A stretch of DNA of 64,000 nucleotides from CAIVPM01 sp964477265 (GCA_964477265.1 CAYZDJ010000002.1:186001-250000), one strand, 5' to 3'. Numbered from the stretch's first letter, positions 12,701 through 19,658 are shown. Program-made: numbers and translations. The notes: generated from the letters alone by a model not told the origin.

Positions 12701-13629
12701 GGAATTTTGGCGATGGCACATACCTTACAGGCAGTCAACCTGTGCATAAATACAATGCACAAGGCAATTATAATATAACCCTTACTGTTACATCAGATAG
12801 TAGTTGTGCTGCTGATACTATTACAAAAGCTGTTAAAATTTATGGCAGGCCAACAGCAGACTTTAGCTTTGAAAATTCCTGCATAAAACAAAATGCCAAG
12901 TTTACAAACAACAGTTTATTTGGCTTTGGCCAATCTTCTATTGGTAATAGTTTATGGACTTTTGGTGATGGATTAACAAGTAATGTAACCAATCCACAAC
13001 ATATATATACAGCAGCAAATAGTTACAAAGTCACATTATATGTAAGTGGTAATTTTTGTCCAAATCTTATTGACTCTGCCAGTAAAACAATTATTATCAG
13101 TCAACCAAGAAATGGTATTGCTTATCCACGTATTGAAGGTGTTCGAGGCACGCCAATTCCTTTGAATGCAGCAGGTGGTGGTGTTTCATATTTGTGGGTA
13201 CCTGCAACTTCACTAGATAATGCAGCTATTCAAAATCCTGTTGCAACTTTGCCAATCTCAAGCCCAAGTATTGTAAACTATCAAATAAAAATTACAGATA
13301 GTTTTGGTTGTGTAACAACCGACAGGCAAGAGATTTGGTTGTTTGTTGGTTCTGATATTTATTTACCAACAGCATTTACACCAAATGGCGATAATGCAAA
13401 TGATGTGTTTAAACCATTGTATGTAAACATTCAAAAAATTCAATATTTTAGAGTGTTTGACAGGTGGGGCAAAATTGTTTTTGAAACAAGTGATATGGGT
13501 AAGAGTTGGGATGGAACTATTAATGGTAAACCGTTACCAATGGATTCTTATGTGTGGACAATATCTGGCATTACAACAGATGGTACTGAAATTACAAGAA
13601 AGGGAAGTGTAACATTAATCAGAGATTAG
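3733..13629 (+). CDS. Giant PKD/Ig-repeat surface adhesin with CHU_C-type T9SS C-terminal domain
   Basis: About 3,298 residues. A signal peptide (MKIFKLMLIVALLSCLANNASAQ region) is followed by scattered PKD-like domains (INWGDG, IDFGDG), a long tandem of Ig-like units (about residues 815-1995, repeat period 255-257), then regular PKD domains with WNFGNG, WDFGDG, WNFGDG and WTFGDG motifs (about 2296-3085). The last ~85 residues (from IYLPTAFTPNGDNANDVF) are the gliding-motility-type C-terminal domain that targets cargo to the T9SS. The protein is therefore expected on the cell surface, in adhesion or gliding, like SprB. The open frame extends to a TTG at 3712, but the signal peptide fits ATG 3733 (or 3730). 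Cysteines occur in regular pairs inside the Ig units. No catalytic domain was recognised. Confidence 0.92.
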   Translation: MKIFKLMLIVALLSCLANNASAQTKITIALQSGSNDTICNNSVSVSFTSTVTGCSNPTYQWYINNSPISGQNGQSLSYNNFSNGDVVTCRQTNGTAPCTLDTSNAIKIIVKPNQSITLASAAGTNNQTICQYNAITPIKYNVTGATGTNITGLPTGVSGVYSNGVVTISGAPSVNGTFNYQVTTTGNNLCGSTAQVNGTITIKKDADPALIPGNVNTQQVVFNGQNYFIRCGNSSNANIQIANATTNTGNISQYKINWGDGSNDTTFNIFPAILIHNYVNGFYTLTLTTTSVDNCTSGISYGIFVGNSPQGTLGNPGNLSGCSPVSITFPITNTNVNVPGTTYEIDFGDGTILHYTHPNIPPSITHIYTESSCGKTASTGQSNSYSASMKVVNPCDEALSTISPIKISTSGTPKVSVPRNIFCVNESVPIIDSSKKGGFINGQNCQSGSSAYWSITPGVQGVDWTTTSNLGSNGGFPNDADNWATGDNLLNVIFNTPGNYTVTLHSANGCNSSNPQTADTVICITPIPIASFTTLKDTLCAGEDLTFTNASNMPSCGNNVYSWSTLDSNISGCDLSEPPTFVNSTTSTSANPVLNFAKPGKYIVSLITSIGGTTCSSTPFNKIIIVKDKPKAALSISKTSLCQGDVLLPTVTASCFATNATYNWSFTNATPASSNTQNPGTITFNGNGSGTISVKVSNVCGDTTPVQSVSINPKPVVTDTMVVQLSQCGATDGSITLKGLVSGTSYKITYDKNNVPQTPINKVADVNGYLIINNLSAGVYSNIVINLLGCLSDTLNPLTIADPIKPETPMLTGNTPICSGGTLNLGFSNTYAGTVNYNWTGPNGFTNTTSATPSISNITIAGDGTYSLTVTINNCTSLPGTKAIAVNQTPSAPSTSPLVYCQNAIGIPLTPNGNNFIWYNNATLTNGSTTAPTPSTTTAGTTTYYVIDSNITTGCKSGSSSLVVTVNTTPVISSLTSNNPAQCASNTGSISFNVVPVTGSYTVNYTKGGINQAALTNVSPSGGVITIPNLGAGLYDNIKVTLNNCPSNTLGSVTLSDPTKPATPILSGNTPICSGGTLNLGFSNTYTGTISYSWSGPNGFVNTTSATPSITNITTSASGSYNLTVTINSCTSDAGTIPVLVNQTPFAPATTPVIYCQNATATKLSATGSNLIWYNNAGLVNGSTIAPTPVTTTVGSTTYYLIDSSNAGCKSGSSSLAVTVNETPVISNPVPVSPQQCQATNGSISFNVTPATGNYNVSYHKNGVAQPTFAANISNGVIVINGLNADSYDNIKVTLNNCPSNTLGPVVLSDPTKPATPVIVGVDSICSGKTLTLNPASIIANGIYTWTDPLNVSTTSNSLAINNIATKYGGVYKLYVVVNLCKSNDTTFSVRVDSTPVTPTLSSNTPVCTDSTIKLFATTVYPMAVTYNWAGVNGFTSTNQNPTISTTTLAMNGAYNAYVTSVVGKCQSQTAVTNVTINETPHIGFKDSTYPNQCATPTGNIRLDGLKANTVYSITYTVDGNNFNQTQTSDATGILKIDTLWAGTYSNIYVTLNACPSNQIGSYTLFDPNPPATPVITAVDTVCSGKSYMLNVASPIANGIYTWTHPNGSTATGTSYTLSNIHLNDNGIYKLYVTLNLCKSKDTTFNVRVDSTPVAPTLSSNTPVCTDSTMKLFATTVYPMAVIYDWAGVNGFASTNQNPTIATATLAMNGAYNAYVTSVVGKCQSQTATTNVTINETPHIGFKDSTYPNQCATPTGNIRLDGLKANTTYSITYTVGGNNFNQTQTSDATGILKIDTLRAGTYSNIFVTLNACPSNQIGSYTLFDPNPPATPVIAGVDSICSGKNIVLNAASPIANATFTWTHPNGSTYTGNSYAINNTGKPDSGSYKLYVTLNLCKSKDTTFNVRVDSTPIAPTLSSNTPVCTDSTINLLATTIYPMAVTYSWTGVNGFTSTLQNPTITNATLTMNGSYTAYVTSVVGKCESQTATTNITVNETPNVVQLNDTTYKDGTNSGNIVFTGTVANTTFNWTNSNPAIGLSSSGSGTINFNATNTTPFQIFGLITVTPSTPFCTGKPMIFKITVNPTPTLSSKLKDTICTDNLYTYQAASTTPNVTYTWSRNVVAGISNAASASTDSSGMISETLTNTTTQPIDVTYNFKLYSLGTVNTVPFVLTVTPDAKALYTFTTDKLCTPAYIDTSNIKVTDFPDANGNYEWYVNGGLIGTGINFPGYAITNNGDTVYIKLQAISKFGCKPDTFVHKFYTVKTPIVSFTKSKVKDCGPLSVDFTNTSTPLNAPTYFWNFGNGQTSTQQSPTNIVFMSDTSYNRHDTTYYITLTAITQCDTIKFVDSVTVLPKPRALFQPNATVGCSVFKFEAFNNSLGTHNTYTWDFDDSSALVIDTASGFYYHNFRVSQTDTFYVKLKAENICGADSFIVNIVVYPNTIVPKLILDGTSNFACSPSNIRFINNTRGANKFTVNFGDGSLPYISNNNPDTIYHYFTNIGNDTVTLKAENHCTDSTVSLIITLYPKPVAGFGAMPIHYCKNQSVNFITTADTTLNFYWDFGDGTNSTAIHPSHIYADTGTYTIKQIVKSNFTSGAICTDTAKFTVVIHELPNAAFTSNANLLNCQPFSFLGTVVGGSNNTYNWKYYDPNSIDTVKAGPFATHIFNDVGVFKVRLVAFTFYGCSDTSYASVKVIETPKALFSLSDSVVCVPGKNITATNHTTYSAADAINFEWYVNGVLKAQTTNFTYNYTLAPSATVAATYIVKLVAINSFGCRDSILKTVIVQPKAIATFQINAQQGCTPFNLQFNNSSQYANIFKWYLDGVPFSTSIKPTPIQLSIPNKTYLIKLVVDHTLGCGADSTFNIFITYPKPVANFQIPVASSCTGVLNINCFDNSSVVGGIIKKWNWNFGDGTTDTTSHPTHTYNTAGAYTVSLWVRDDKFCISDLTTQVVKNFGKPKANFSVGNVCLGSDVVPVNLSVPGFGSTAINSFLWNFGDGTYLTGSQPVHKYNAQGNYNITLTVTSDSSCAADTITKAVKIYGRPTADFSFENSCIKQNAKFTNNSLFGFGQSSIGNSLWTFGDGLTSNVTNPQHIYTAANSYKVTLYVSGNFCPNLIDSASKTIIISQPRNGIAYPRIEGVRGTPIPLNAAGGGVSYLWVPATSLDNAAIQNPVATLPISSPSIVNYQIKITDSFGCVTTDRQEIWLFVGSDIYLPTAFTPNGDNANDVFKPLYVNIQKIQYFRVFDRWGKIVFETSDMGKSWDGTINGKPLPMDSYVWTISGITTDGTEITRKGSVTLIRD
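6172..7701 (+). repeat. Two tandem coding repeats, period 765 bp, in the adhesin gene
   Basis: AATACACCTATTTGCAGTGG and the following ~45 bases recur almost unchanged at 6172 and 6937, a spacing of exactly 765 bp (255 codons). Each unit holds Ig-like segments with ICSGGTLNLGF and NCPSNTLG motifs. The downstream continuation (from about 7670) is more diverged. Confidence 0.8.
7680..9720 (+). repeat. Tandem coding repeats, period 771 bp, in the adhesin gene
   Basis: CTTTCAAGCAA recurs at 7933, 8704 and 9475, and the ATAAATGAAAC block at 8161 and 8932: spacing exactly 771 bp (257 codons). Two units are nearly identical at the DNA level and a third is partial. Such identity indicates recent duplication or gene conversion. 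Confidence 0.85.
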
Positions 13630-13671
13630 TACCTTAATTTTAAAAACAGATTTTTAAATTTCCTTAAGGTA
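13630..13671 (+). terminator. Inverted repeat after the adhesin gene
   Basis: TACCTTAA (13630-13637) pairs with TTAAGGTA (13664-13671), with further AT pairing inside around loop ACAG. It lies directly after the adhesin stop and before the SDR gene, and has no T tract, so it may act as a processing or partial termination site. Confidence 0.5.
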
Positions 13672-13689
13672 TCAGGCAAAATATATTTT

Positions 13690-14505
13690 ATGTTTAAAAA
13701 TAAAACAATCTTTATTACAGGTGCAAGCAGAGGCATTGGAAAAGCAATAGCACTAAAGCTTGCAGCAGATGGAGCTAATATTGCAATTGCTGCAAAAAGC
13801 ACAGAAGAAAATCCAAAATTGGGAGGAACAATTTTTAGTGCTGCACAAGAAATAGAAGCTGCTGGTGGTAAGGCTTTGCCTTTGCAAGTTGATATAAGAA
13901 ATGAAGTGCAGATAACTGATGCTGTTGCAAAAACTGTTGAAACCTTTGGTGGTATTGATGTTGTAATAAACAATGCATCTGCCATTCAACTTACAAATAC
14001 ATTGCAAACCGAAGCAAAACGCTTTGACCTGATGCATGATATAAATGTGCGTGGTACTTTTTTGGTTACACAAGCTTGCTTGCCTCATTTGCAAAAAAGC
14101 AGCAATGCACATATACTTACTTTATCTCCTCCTATTAATATTATAAACAAATGGCTTGCACCGCATGTTGCTTACACTTTGAGCAAATTTAATATGAGTA
14201 TGATGGCACTTGCTTGGGCTGCTGAATTTAAAAAAGACAATATAGCTAGCAATGCCTTGTGGCCAAGAACAACAATTGATACTGCAGCTGTAAGGAATTT
14301 ATTGGGAGGAGATGCACTTGCTAAAATGAGCAGGACTGTTGATATTCTTGCAGATGCAGCTTATTTTATTTTAAGTAAAACAAATCTTGAGTACACAGGT
14401 AATACTTTTATTGATGAAGAAGTTTTAGCTAAAGAAGGCATTACTGATTTAGGAAAATATAGTGTGGTTGCAGGAGCTGATTTATATCAGGATTTATTTG
14501 TGTAG
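13690..14505 (+). CDS. SDR-family oxidoreductase (HSDL2-like)
   Basis: A 271-residue short-chain dehydrogenase with a Rossmann fold. Visible are the cofactor motif TGASRGIGKAIA (residues 10-21), the NNAS motif (about 95-98), the catalytic serine region LTLSPP (about 142-147) and the YTLSK active-site pair (Y and K four apart, about 161-165). The spacing and the conserved ALWPRTTIDTAAVRN segment match the hydroxysteroid-dehydrogenase-like-2 branch, whose substrates are unclear but linked to lipid metabolism. It starts 60 nt after the adhesin and is probably independent of it. Confidence 0.85.
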   Translation: MFKNKTIFITGASRGIGKAIALKLAADGANIAIAAKSTEENPKLGGTIFSAAQEIEAAGGKALPLQVDIRNEVQITDAVAKTVETFGGIDVVINNASAIQLTNTLQTEAKRFDLMHDINVRGTFLVTQACLPHLQKSSNAHILTLSPPINIINKWLAPHVAYTLSKFNMSMMALAWAAEFKKDNIASNALWPRTTIDTAAVRNLLGGDALAKMSRTVDILADAAYFILSKTNLEYTGNTFIDEEVLAKEGITDLGKYSVVAGADLYQDLFV

Positions 14506-14512
14506 TAGTTAT

Positions 14513-14520
14513 TACTTTTG
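14513..14520 (+). promoter_or_regulatory. -7 element TACTTTTG of the SCO gene
   Basis: A perfect TAnnTTTG match ending 4 nt before the ATG at 14525. A transcript starting 5-7 nt after it would have essentially no leader. Confidence 0.55.
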
Positions 14521-14524
14521 CCCA

Positions 14525-15172
14525 ATGAAAAAAGGCAAATTCTATCTTATTTTTTTCGGTGTCCTCGTTTTAGTATTTTGGTTGTTATTGTATTGCTTTA
14601 CTGATTATTTTGATCAAAGCAGGTTACCCAAACGTTCACAGGTTACAGCCTTTAATTTTATTAACCAAAATGGCGAAAGCTTTGCCAATGCTGATATGCA
14701 AGGAAAAGTGTGTGTGGTAGAATATTTTTTTACAACTTGCAAATCTCTGTGCCCAATAATGAATGATAATATGCAAAAAGTATATGAAACATTTAAGAAT
14801 GAACCTAACTTTTTAATTATATCTCATACCTGTGAGCCAGAAGTTGATAGTGTTCCTTTGTTAAAAGAATATTCTAAAAGAATGAACAGTGATGAAAAGC
14901 ACTGGATTTTTGTTACAGGAAGAAAAGATAGCTTGTATAATATAGCAAGATTTAGCTATGGCATTGATGACCCCAAAAATGCAGTTGACGATATTGATGA
15001 TGATTTTATACACTCACAATTTTTTGCTTTGGTAGATAAAAATGGCAATGTGCGTGGTGGCGTATATGATGGTACAATAAAAGAAGAGGTTGAAAAGTTA
15101 AAGCAAGACATAAAAGACCTGCTTAAGGAAAAACGAAAAGGCAGCAATTTTACTGGCGTTTATAGTAACTAA
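14525..15172 (+). CDS. SCO1/SenC/PrrC family copper chaperone
   Basis: A 215-residue protein anchored by one N-terminal membrane segment (about residues 6-25), with a thioredoxin-like domain outside. The copper-binding CxxxC is C72 and C76 (TCKSLCP) and the third ligand is the histidine in DFIHSQFF (about residue 160). SCO proteins deliver copper to the CuA site of cytochrome c oxidase; oxidase subunits III and IV are encoded at 62.7-63.9 kb in this window. The longer open frame to 14462 lies within the SDR gene and ahead of the -7 element, so ATG 14525 is the start. It converges with the gene at 15178. Confidence 0.9.
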   Translation: MKKGKFYLIFFGVLVLVFWLLLYCFTDYFDQSRLPKRSQVTAFNFINQNGESFANADMQGKVCVVEYFFTTCKSLCPIMNDNMQKVYETFKNEPNFLIISHTCEPEVDSVPLLKEYSKRMNSDEKHWIFVTGRKDSLYNIARFSYGIDDPKNAVDDIDDDFIHSQFFALVDKNGNVRGGVYDGTIKEEVEKLKQDIKDLLKEKRKGSNFTGVYSN

Positions 15173-15177
15173 TTTTT

Positions 15178-16377
15178 CTATTTAAAATCAACAGTACAGT
15201 TTTGGCATTTAATATTAATTTTTGCAGATGCATTGCCTACAATAGCTTTGTATGTTGAGTTTTTGCCATCACTTAAAGAAACTTTCGACTCATCATTTGC
15301 ATAAATAAAAAAGCTTTTATAAATAGTACTATACACGCCTTCAAATTCTAAATTAAATCCTTTTACTTCTTTCAAAGGTAATCGCAGATTAGCATATTTA
15401 TCATCAAACCAAATTGATTTTATGTCACTGCTTATTTTTTTAACTCTAACATCTGCATTGGTTCCATCAATTTGTATGCTTTCATTTAATTTATCAATTC
15501 GCATATTACCATAGCTTTTATTGCCATCAATCACATCAACACTTTCAATTTCATATTCATCATTGGTACTATTAAAAGTTAATTTTTTTACAGTGCCAAT
15601 TTCAATTTTTGCATACTTGGTTTCAAGTTCTCCTGTGCCTAAATTCATAATACTCAAATCACCATTTATAAAATCTACTTCTGCATTTTCAACATTATTA
15701 ATAGAAACATTTGCATACTTAGATGTAAGTGATAATTTATTTACATCATTAAGTTCTAAACTGCCATTTGTAATATCTGCATCTAATTTTTTTAGAGCAT
15801 TCAATATTGCAACATCAGAGTATTTGCTTTTAAGGCACAAACTATTTTCTTTAGGAACGTATATAGTAAGCACTTTACGTTTTGCTGGTTCGCTTTTTAT
15901 ATATTGCCCATCAACACTGTAAACTTCAACAGTTTCGCCACTGCTGCTGCCTTGCGAATTGCTGGAACTATTGCCATTGCTGTAACTCATGGCATCTGCA
16001 ATTACCTTAAAATTGTTGCCAAGCAGCCTTGTTTTAACATTTAGTTTTTCAAACCATGTATCACTGTTTAGTTTACTCATAGCTCCATCAAAGTAAACAA
16101 CAGTTGTTATTTTTACTTTTTGTTCATCCCACACTTTTACTTCAATATTCCTGTTGGTATTTTCAATGCACACACCAACATTTTTGCCTATAGCAATTTC
16201 AACACTCACTTCTTTATTGCCATAACTTTCGCCATTGCTTTTTTTAAGTTCGTCAAAATGTTTTTCCTGATCAATTAGCTTTTGAGAATATTTTCTGCCA
16301 ATAGAACGAGTAGTTTGAGCATTACAAAATGTAGTTGCTAATGCTAAGCAAGTTATTGCTATTACTGATTTTTTCAT
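15178..16377 (-). CDS. Secreted beta-repeat protein (DUF4097-like), last gene of the ECF sigma operon
   Basis: A 399-residue protein with a signal peptide (first ~20 residues, cleavage after CNAQ). The body is a run of short beta strands with repeating patterns such as KYANVSINN, KYAKIEIG and KYANLRLP, resembling the beta-solenoid of DUF4097/adhesin-like proteins. A paired cysteine motif KCQNC lies near the C-terminus. It follows the anti-sigma-like gene by 20 nt and so is probably co-transcribed with the sigma factor. I infer a periplasmic or surface protein that either is the main regulon output or takes part in signal sensing; no enzymatic role is visible. Confidence 0.6.
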   Translation of the reverse strand: MKKSVIAITCLALATTFCNAQTTRSIGRKYSQKLIDQEKHFDELKKSNGESYGNKEVSVEIAIGKNVGVCIENTNRNIEVKVWDEQKVKITTVVYFDGAMSKLNSDTWFEKLNVKTRLLGNNFKVIADAMSYSNGNSSSNSQGSSSGETVEVYSVDGQYIKSEPAKRKVLTIYVPKENSLCLKSKYSDVAILNALKKLDADITNGSLELNDVNKLSLTSKYANVSINNVENAEVDFINGDLSIMNLGTGELETKYAKIEIGTVKKLTFNSTNDEYEIESVDVIDGNKSYGNMRIDKLNESIQIDGTNADVRVKKISSDIKSIWFDDKYANLRLPLKEVKGFNLEFEGVYSTIYKSFFIYANDESKVSLSDGKNSTYKAIVGNASAKINIKCQNCTVDFK

Positions 16378-16397
16378 AATAAAATGATTGTTGATTT

Positions 16398-17174
16398 TTA
16401 AATAGACACAAAGTAAATTTTAGAACTATCTATGTTGTTTCTATTTTGTTTAAAACGAATATTTGTTTTGTTTATTTCGGCTTGAAACATTTTAAGTAAA
16501 TCTAATTTTTGTTGATATACATTAATAAGCTGATTAAGTAAATCGTTATTGAAACCAATGGCTGCAATGTCTTTCTTTACTTGCTTTTCATCGTTTTCCA
16601 TTTGTTTAAAATCTTTGGCAAAGCTTTTAAAGTATGCCACGTTTTCTGCATAAACGGGTGTGTTGTTTATTGCTTTTTTTTGTAAGGCAATTACCTGGTT
16701 GTACTGGCTGTCTATACTTTTTATTTGTACAAACGCAACATCGTTATTGCTTGGATTTATACCAACTAAATTGTTAATTGTATCATCGCTGATGATGTTA
16801 TATGTAACAACCTTTATTACATTTTTGGCAACAGTTTGAATTACTGCTAAAGGGGTGTCTACCTCAACAGTATTTACTTGCAAATTGCTATGGGTAGTGT
16901 CTGTTTTTTTTGATGGTTCAACAGAAACAGTTTCAATAATTGGTTGTGTTTTATTGCTTAAAATATGAATAGCACCAACCACTGCAAGCCCAATAACAGA
17001 AGCAGCTACAGCATATTTTAGTATAGAAATAATTTTACTTTTATTGCCAATAGCTACAACTTTTTTTTCATCGTTAATGGAAGTTTTTATTCTATTCCAA
17101 ACTTTACTATTTGGTATTTCATCTTCTTCAATTAAATGAAAGTTTTGCTGAATATGTTTTTTAAACTCGTCCAT
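16398..17174 (-). CDS. Putative anti-sigma factor, single-pass membrane protein
   Basis: A 258-residue protein. The N-terminal cytoplasmic part (about 1-45) contains DEFKKHIQQNFHLIEEDEIPNS and WNRIKTSI, followed by one membrane helix (about residues 47-69, LKYAVAASVIGLAVVGAIHIL) and a periplasmic, helix-rich part with coiled-coil character (about 165-250). The arrangement and the 2-nt spacing from the ECF sigma gene are typical of Bacteroidota anti-sigma factors; there is no obvious zinc (HxxxCxxC) motif. The family assignment is by topology and context, not by a strong motif. Confidence 0.65.
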   Translation of the reverse strand: MDEFKKHIQQNFHLIEEDEIPNSKVWNRIKTSINDEKKVVAIGNKSKIISILKYAVAASVIGLAVVGAIHILSNKTQPIIETVSVEPSKKTDTTHSNLQVNTVEVDTPLAVIQTVAKNVIKVVTYNIISDDTINNLVGINPSNNDVAFVQIKSIDSQYNQVIALQKKAINNTPVYAENVAYFKSFAKDFKQMENDEKQVKKDIAAIGFNNDLLNQLINVYQQKLDLLKMFQAEINKTNIRFKQNRNNIDSSKIYFVSI

Positions 17175-17176
17175 TT

Positions 17177-17716
17177 TTATATATGTTTTGCAAGTTGTTC
17201 TTTTAATAATTTTTTTGCTCTGTGATATTGACTTTTACTAGTGCCTTCGCTAATGCTTAGGCTGCTTGCAATTTCCTTGTGAGTATAATCTTCTACTGCA
17301 TATAAATAAAAAATTTGCTTGCAACCATCGGGCAATTCCTTTATTGCCATATTAATTGTGTTTATATTAATGCCTTGCCACCAGTGGGTTTCATCATCTT
17401 TTATATTTTCAAAATGTTCATCTTTCCAGTCATTATATACAAATCTTTTTTTACAATATCTTATGCATTCATTAATTGTAATTCGCTTTAGCCAACCACC
17501 AAACTGTATCTCGTTTTTTAGTTGATGTAAACTTTTAAATGCAATTACAAATGCATCGTGCAACACATCTTCAGCATCTTCCTTATTGCCAACCATCTTA
17601 ACACAAATACTAAACATTGCCTTGCAATAGCTGTTGTATAAGCATTCCAAAGCATTTGCATCGCCTTGTTTTGCTTTAACAATTATGTTAGCTTGTATGT
17701 TGTTATCTAAATTCAA
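17177..17716 (-). CDS. RNA polymerase ECF sigma factor
   Basis: A 179-residue sigma-70-family ECF factor. Region 2 is visible as ALECLYNSYCKAMFSICVKMVG plus EDAEDVLHDAFVIAF (about 22-60), and region 4 as IKELPDGCKQIFYLYAVEDYTHKEIA and the helix-turn-helix LSISEGTSKSQYHRAKKLL (about 125-172). The start is TTG at 17716, because no ATG occurs before region 2 and the frame is otherwise open for only a short distance upstream. The order is sigma, anti-sigma, secreted protein, with tight spacing. It is likely activated by an envelope signal. Confidence 0.9.
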   Translation of the reverse strand: MNLDNNIQANIIVKAKQGDANALECLYNSYCKAMFSICVKMVGNKEDAEDVLHDAFVIAFKSLHQLKNEIQFGGWLKRITINECIRYCKKRFVYNDWKDEHFENIKDDETHWWQGININTINMAIKELPDGCKQIFYLYAVEDYTHKEIASSLSISEGTSKSQYHRAKKLLKEQLAKHI

Positions 17717-17784
17717 ATAGTATTTGTAGTAGTAAGAGTAAAGAAATTAATAATGGTTGGAATGATGCTAAAAGTTTTTCTCAT

Positions 17785-17816
17785 AAAAAAAGCCCAAGTT
17801 ACACTTGAGCTTTCTT
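17785..17816 (-). terminator. Rho-independent terminator after DUF3108 gene
   Basis: Read on the minus strand, AAAGCTCAAGT pairs with ACTTGGGCTTT (one G-G mismatch) and is followed by a run of seven T. Confidence 0.8.
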
Positions 17817-17832
17817 AATATTTTCATAAAAA

Positions 17833-18627
17833 TTAATATCGTTTAATAAGCGATGTTAATGGATAACGCAAATTATCATAACCCATCATATCAACCTTTA
17901 TACTACCAACAACAATAGGGCTTTCTATCCTTAAAGGAATATGGTTTGCATCATCGCTAACCCACACAGTCATTCCTTCTCCACCCTGAAAAATAGTACC
18001 TTTAATAAGCAATGGTTTAAACTTAATAGCATTAAATTTTCCAAACTTAGTTTTTACAACTTCCTTGCCCATGTATTTAATGTATAAGTTATAATTCTCA
18101 TTATCTAAAAACATATTGAATGGAATTTTATCATCAACTTTATATGCATCAAAATTGATGTTGCGGGCATAATAAATTGAACTTAAAACATCCTGCACAC
18201 AATTAGGTACTTTGTAAACTCCTTTACTGGTAATGGCTGTATTGGTTTTTTGATTGAAGGTTACATTCTCATAAATTTTATACCCACCTTCATTTACATC
18301 TCTAATAAATTTATATGGTTGCAATGTTGCAGTATCAAAATAGCTTTCGTATTTATCACGAACTTTAAAAATAAAGTCGTAGTTGCTATTGCTTGTGCCA
18401 CTACCAACAACATGATAGACAGGTTTGTTGTTAAGTGTCTCTACATCTGCTGTAAAGCTTGCTGTGCCTGCGTTTAAATATATACCTAATGCGTTGTAAA
18501 ATATAGTGTAATTAATTTCTTCACCATCGGTAAAGGCATTGTTTTTTATGCCACAAAAGTCATCGCCAGCGGAAAGCTTTGTTGCTAAAAAAATGAAGGC
18601 TGTTGTAGTAAAAAAAAGTTTCTTCAT
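17833..18627 (-). CDS. DUF3108 domain-containing periplasmic protein
   Basis: A 264-residue protein with a signal peptide (first ~20 residues, after KLSA) and the DUF3108 pattern: EEINYTIFYNALGIYLNAGTA near the N-terminus, VRDKYESYFD (about 95-104) and WVSDDANHIPLRIES (about 220-234). DUF3108 proteins are beta-rich envelope proteins of unknown role found near LPS and phospholipid functions. It starts 10 nt after the flippase-like gene, so the two form an operon, which points to an envelope-lipid role. Confidence 0.85.
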   Translation of the reverse strand: MKKLFFTTTAFIFLATKLSAGDDFCGIKNNAFTDGEEINYTIFYNALGIYLNAGTASFTADVETLNNKPVYHVVGSGTSNSNYDFIFKVRDKYESYFDTATLQPYKFIRDVNEGGYKIYENVTFNQKTNTAITSKGVYKVPNCVQDVLSSIYYARNINFDAYKVDDKIPFNMFLDNENYNLYIKYMGKEVVKTKFGKFNAIKFKPLLIKGTIFQGGEGMTVWVSDDANHIPLRIESPIVVGSIKVDMMGYDNLRYPLTSLIKRY

Positions 18628-18636
18628 ATATTGTTT

Positions 18637-19629
18637 CTATCGTTTAAAGATTTTTATACCTAACATAAACAAACTTCCTGCCAATGCAGGAAACACCCTA
18701 TTGATGAACCAAATAGCTGCTGCTGTAAACAATATACCAGCACTGTTTGTACTTAATAAACCAATCAGTTGAATGCTAATTTGTCCTCTAAAACCCATTT
18801 CTGTTAAAGCTATGGTTGGCACTATTGCCAATATTAATAAAAACACGCAAACCATTAATGCCATTAGCATTGGGTTTGCCTCAACTTTAAAAACATCGAG
18901 CAATAGTAAATACTGTATTACAAAAACAATGTACCTGTAAAAAGATAAAACTAAAATTTTTGTTAAATCTTTTGTAGTAAAATTTTCTACCAATTGAATT
19001 AAGAAAGCATAGCGTTTTACAAACCATAGTTTTTCTACAGCTTTGGTTATCCAGCTTAAGCTGTAGTAAACCATTGTAAGCAGCACAGTGCAAGTAAGTA
19101 GCACAAACATTAAGCCTGTGTATAAAAAAGTATTTATGCCTCCATCGCCCAAACCATTTTGATGAAATAAAATGCGTGAGAAAAACAATGCAAAAAAGCC
19201 CATTATAAAAGTCATTAAAACCTGACTTAAACTGCCAACCATAGTTAGCGATATTGCTTTTAACCTGTTTCCTTCTCTTAAAAACAAAACCCTGCCTACA
19301 TATTCTCCTAAATTGTTAATAGTGTTTAATGCAAATGCCTGGCCGCTAAATACAGCTCTGAAAGCTTTTAAAAAACTTATCTTCTCTAAATCTTTTATTA
19401 GTATCTGCCATTTTTTTGTTTCTAATCCCCAGTTTACAAACATTAATAAAACCGCAATGGCAACATATATTTTTTGCTTTGCTGTAAATTGAAAAATTTG
19501 TTTCCAGGTATCTTTTAAATGAGGCTGGTGAAGGATTTGGTTATAAATGGAAAATGAAAACCATATAAAAATAATGGGGCCAATAACCCAGTTAATTAGT
19601 ATTTTATATTTTTTTTTCAATCCTAGCAC
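18637..19629 (-). CDS. Lysylphosphatidylglycerol synthetase-like / UPF0104 membrane protein
   Basis: About 330 residues with eight or so membrane helices, and the conserved segment INNLGEYVGRVLFLREG (about residues 103-119). This membrane domain (AglD/MprF flippase-like, UPF0104) occurs alone in many bacteria, with a role in moving lipid-linked substrates across the inner membrane; there is no synthetase domain here. The N-terminus has TTG at 19632, GTG at 19629 and TTG at 19620 in frame and no ATG, so the start is uncertain. A -7 element lies at 19651-19658. It is divergent from ruvC. Confidence 0.8.
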   Translation of the reverse strand: MLGLKKKYKILINWVIGPIIFIWFSFSIYNQILHQPHLKDTWKQIFQFTAKQKIYVAIAVLLMFVNWGLETKKWQILIKDLEKISFLKAFRAVFSGQAFALNTINNLGEYVGRVLFLREGNRLKAISLTMVGSLSQVLMTFIMGFFALFFSRILFHQNGLGDGGINTFLYTGLMFVLLTCTVLLTMVYYSLSWITKAVEKLWFVKRYAFLIQLVENFTTKDLTKILVLSFYRYIVFVIQYLLLLDVFKVEANPMLMALMVCVFLLILAIVPTIALTEMGFRGQISIQLIGLLSTNSAGILFTAAAIWFINRVFPALAGSLFMLGIKIFKR

Positions 19630-19650
19630 CAATAATTAATTATTTGGTTT

Positions 19651-19658
19651 CAAAAATA
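19651..19658 (-). promoter_or_regulatory. -7 element TATTTTTG of the UPF0104-DUF3108 operon
   Basis: A perfect TAnnTTTG match on the minus strand, about 20 nt before the possible GTG/TTG starts. Confidence 0.5.
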
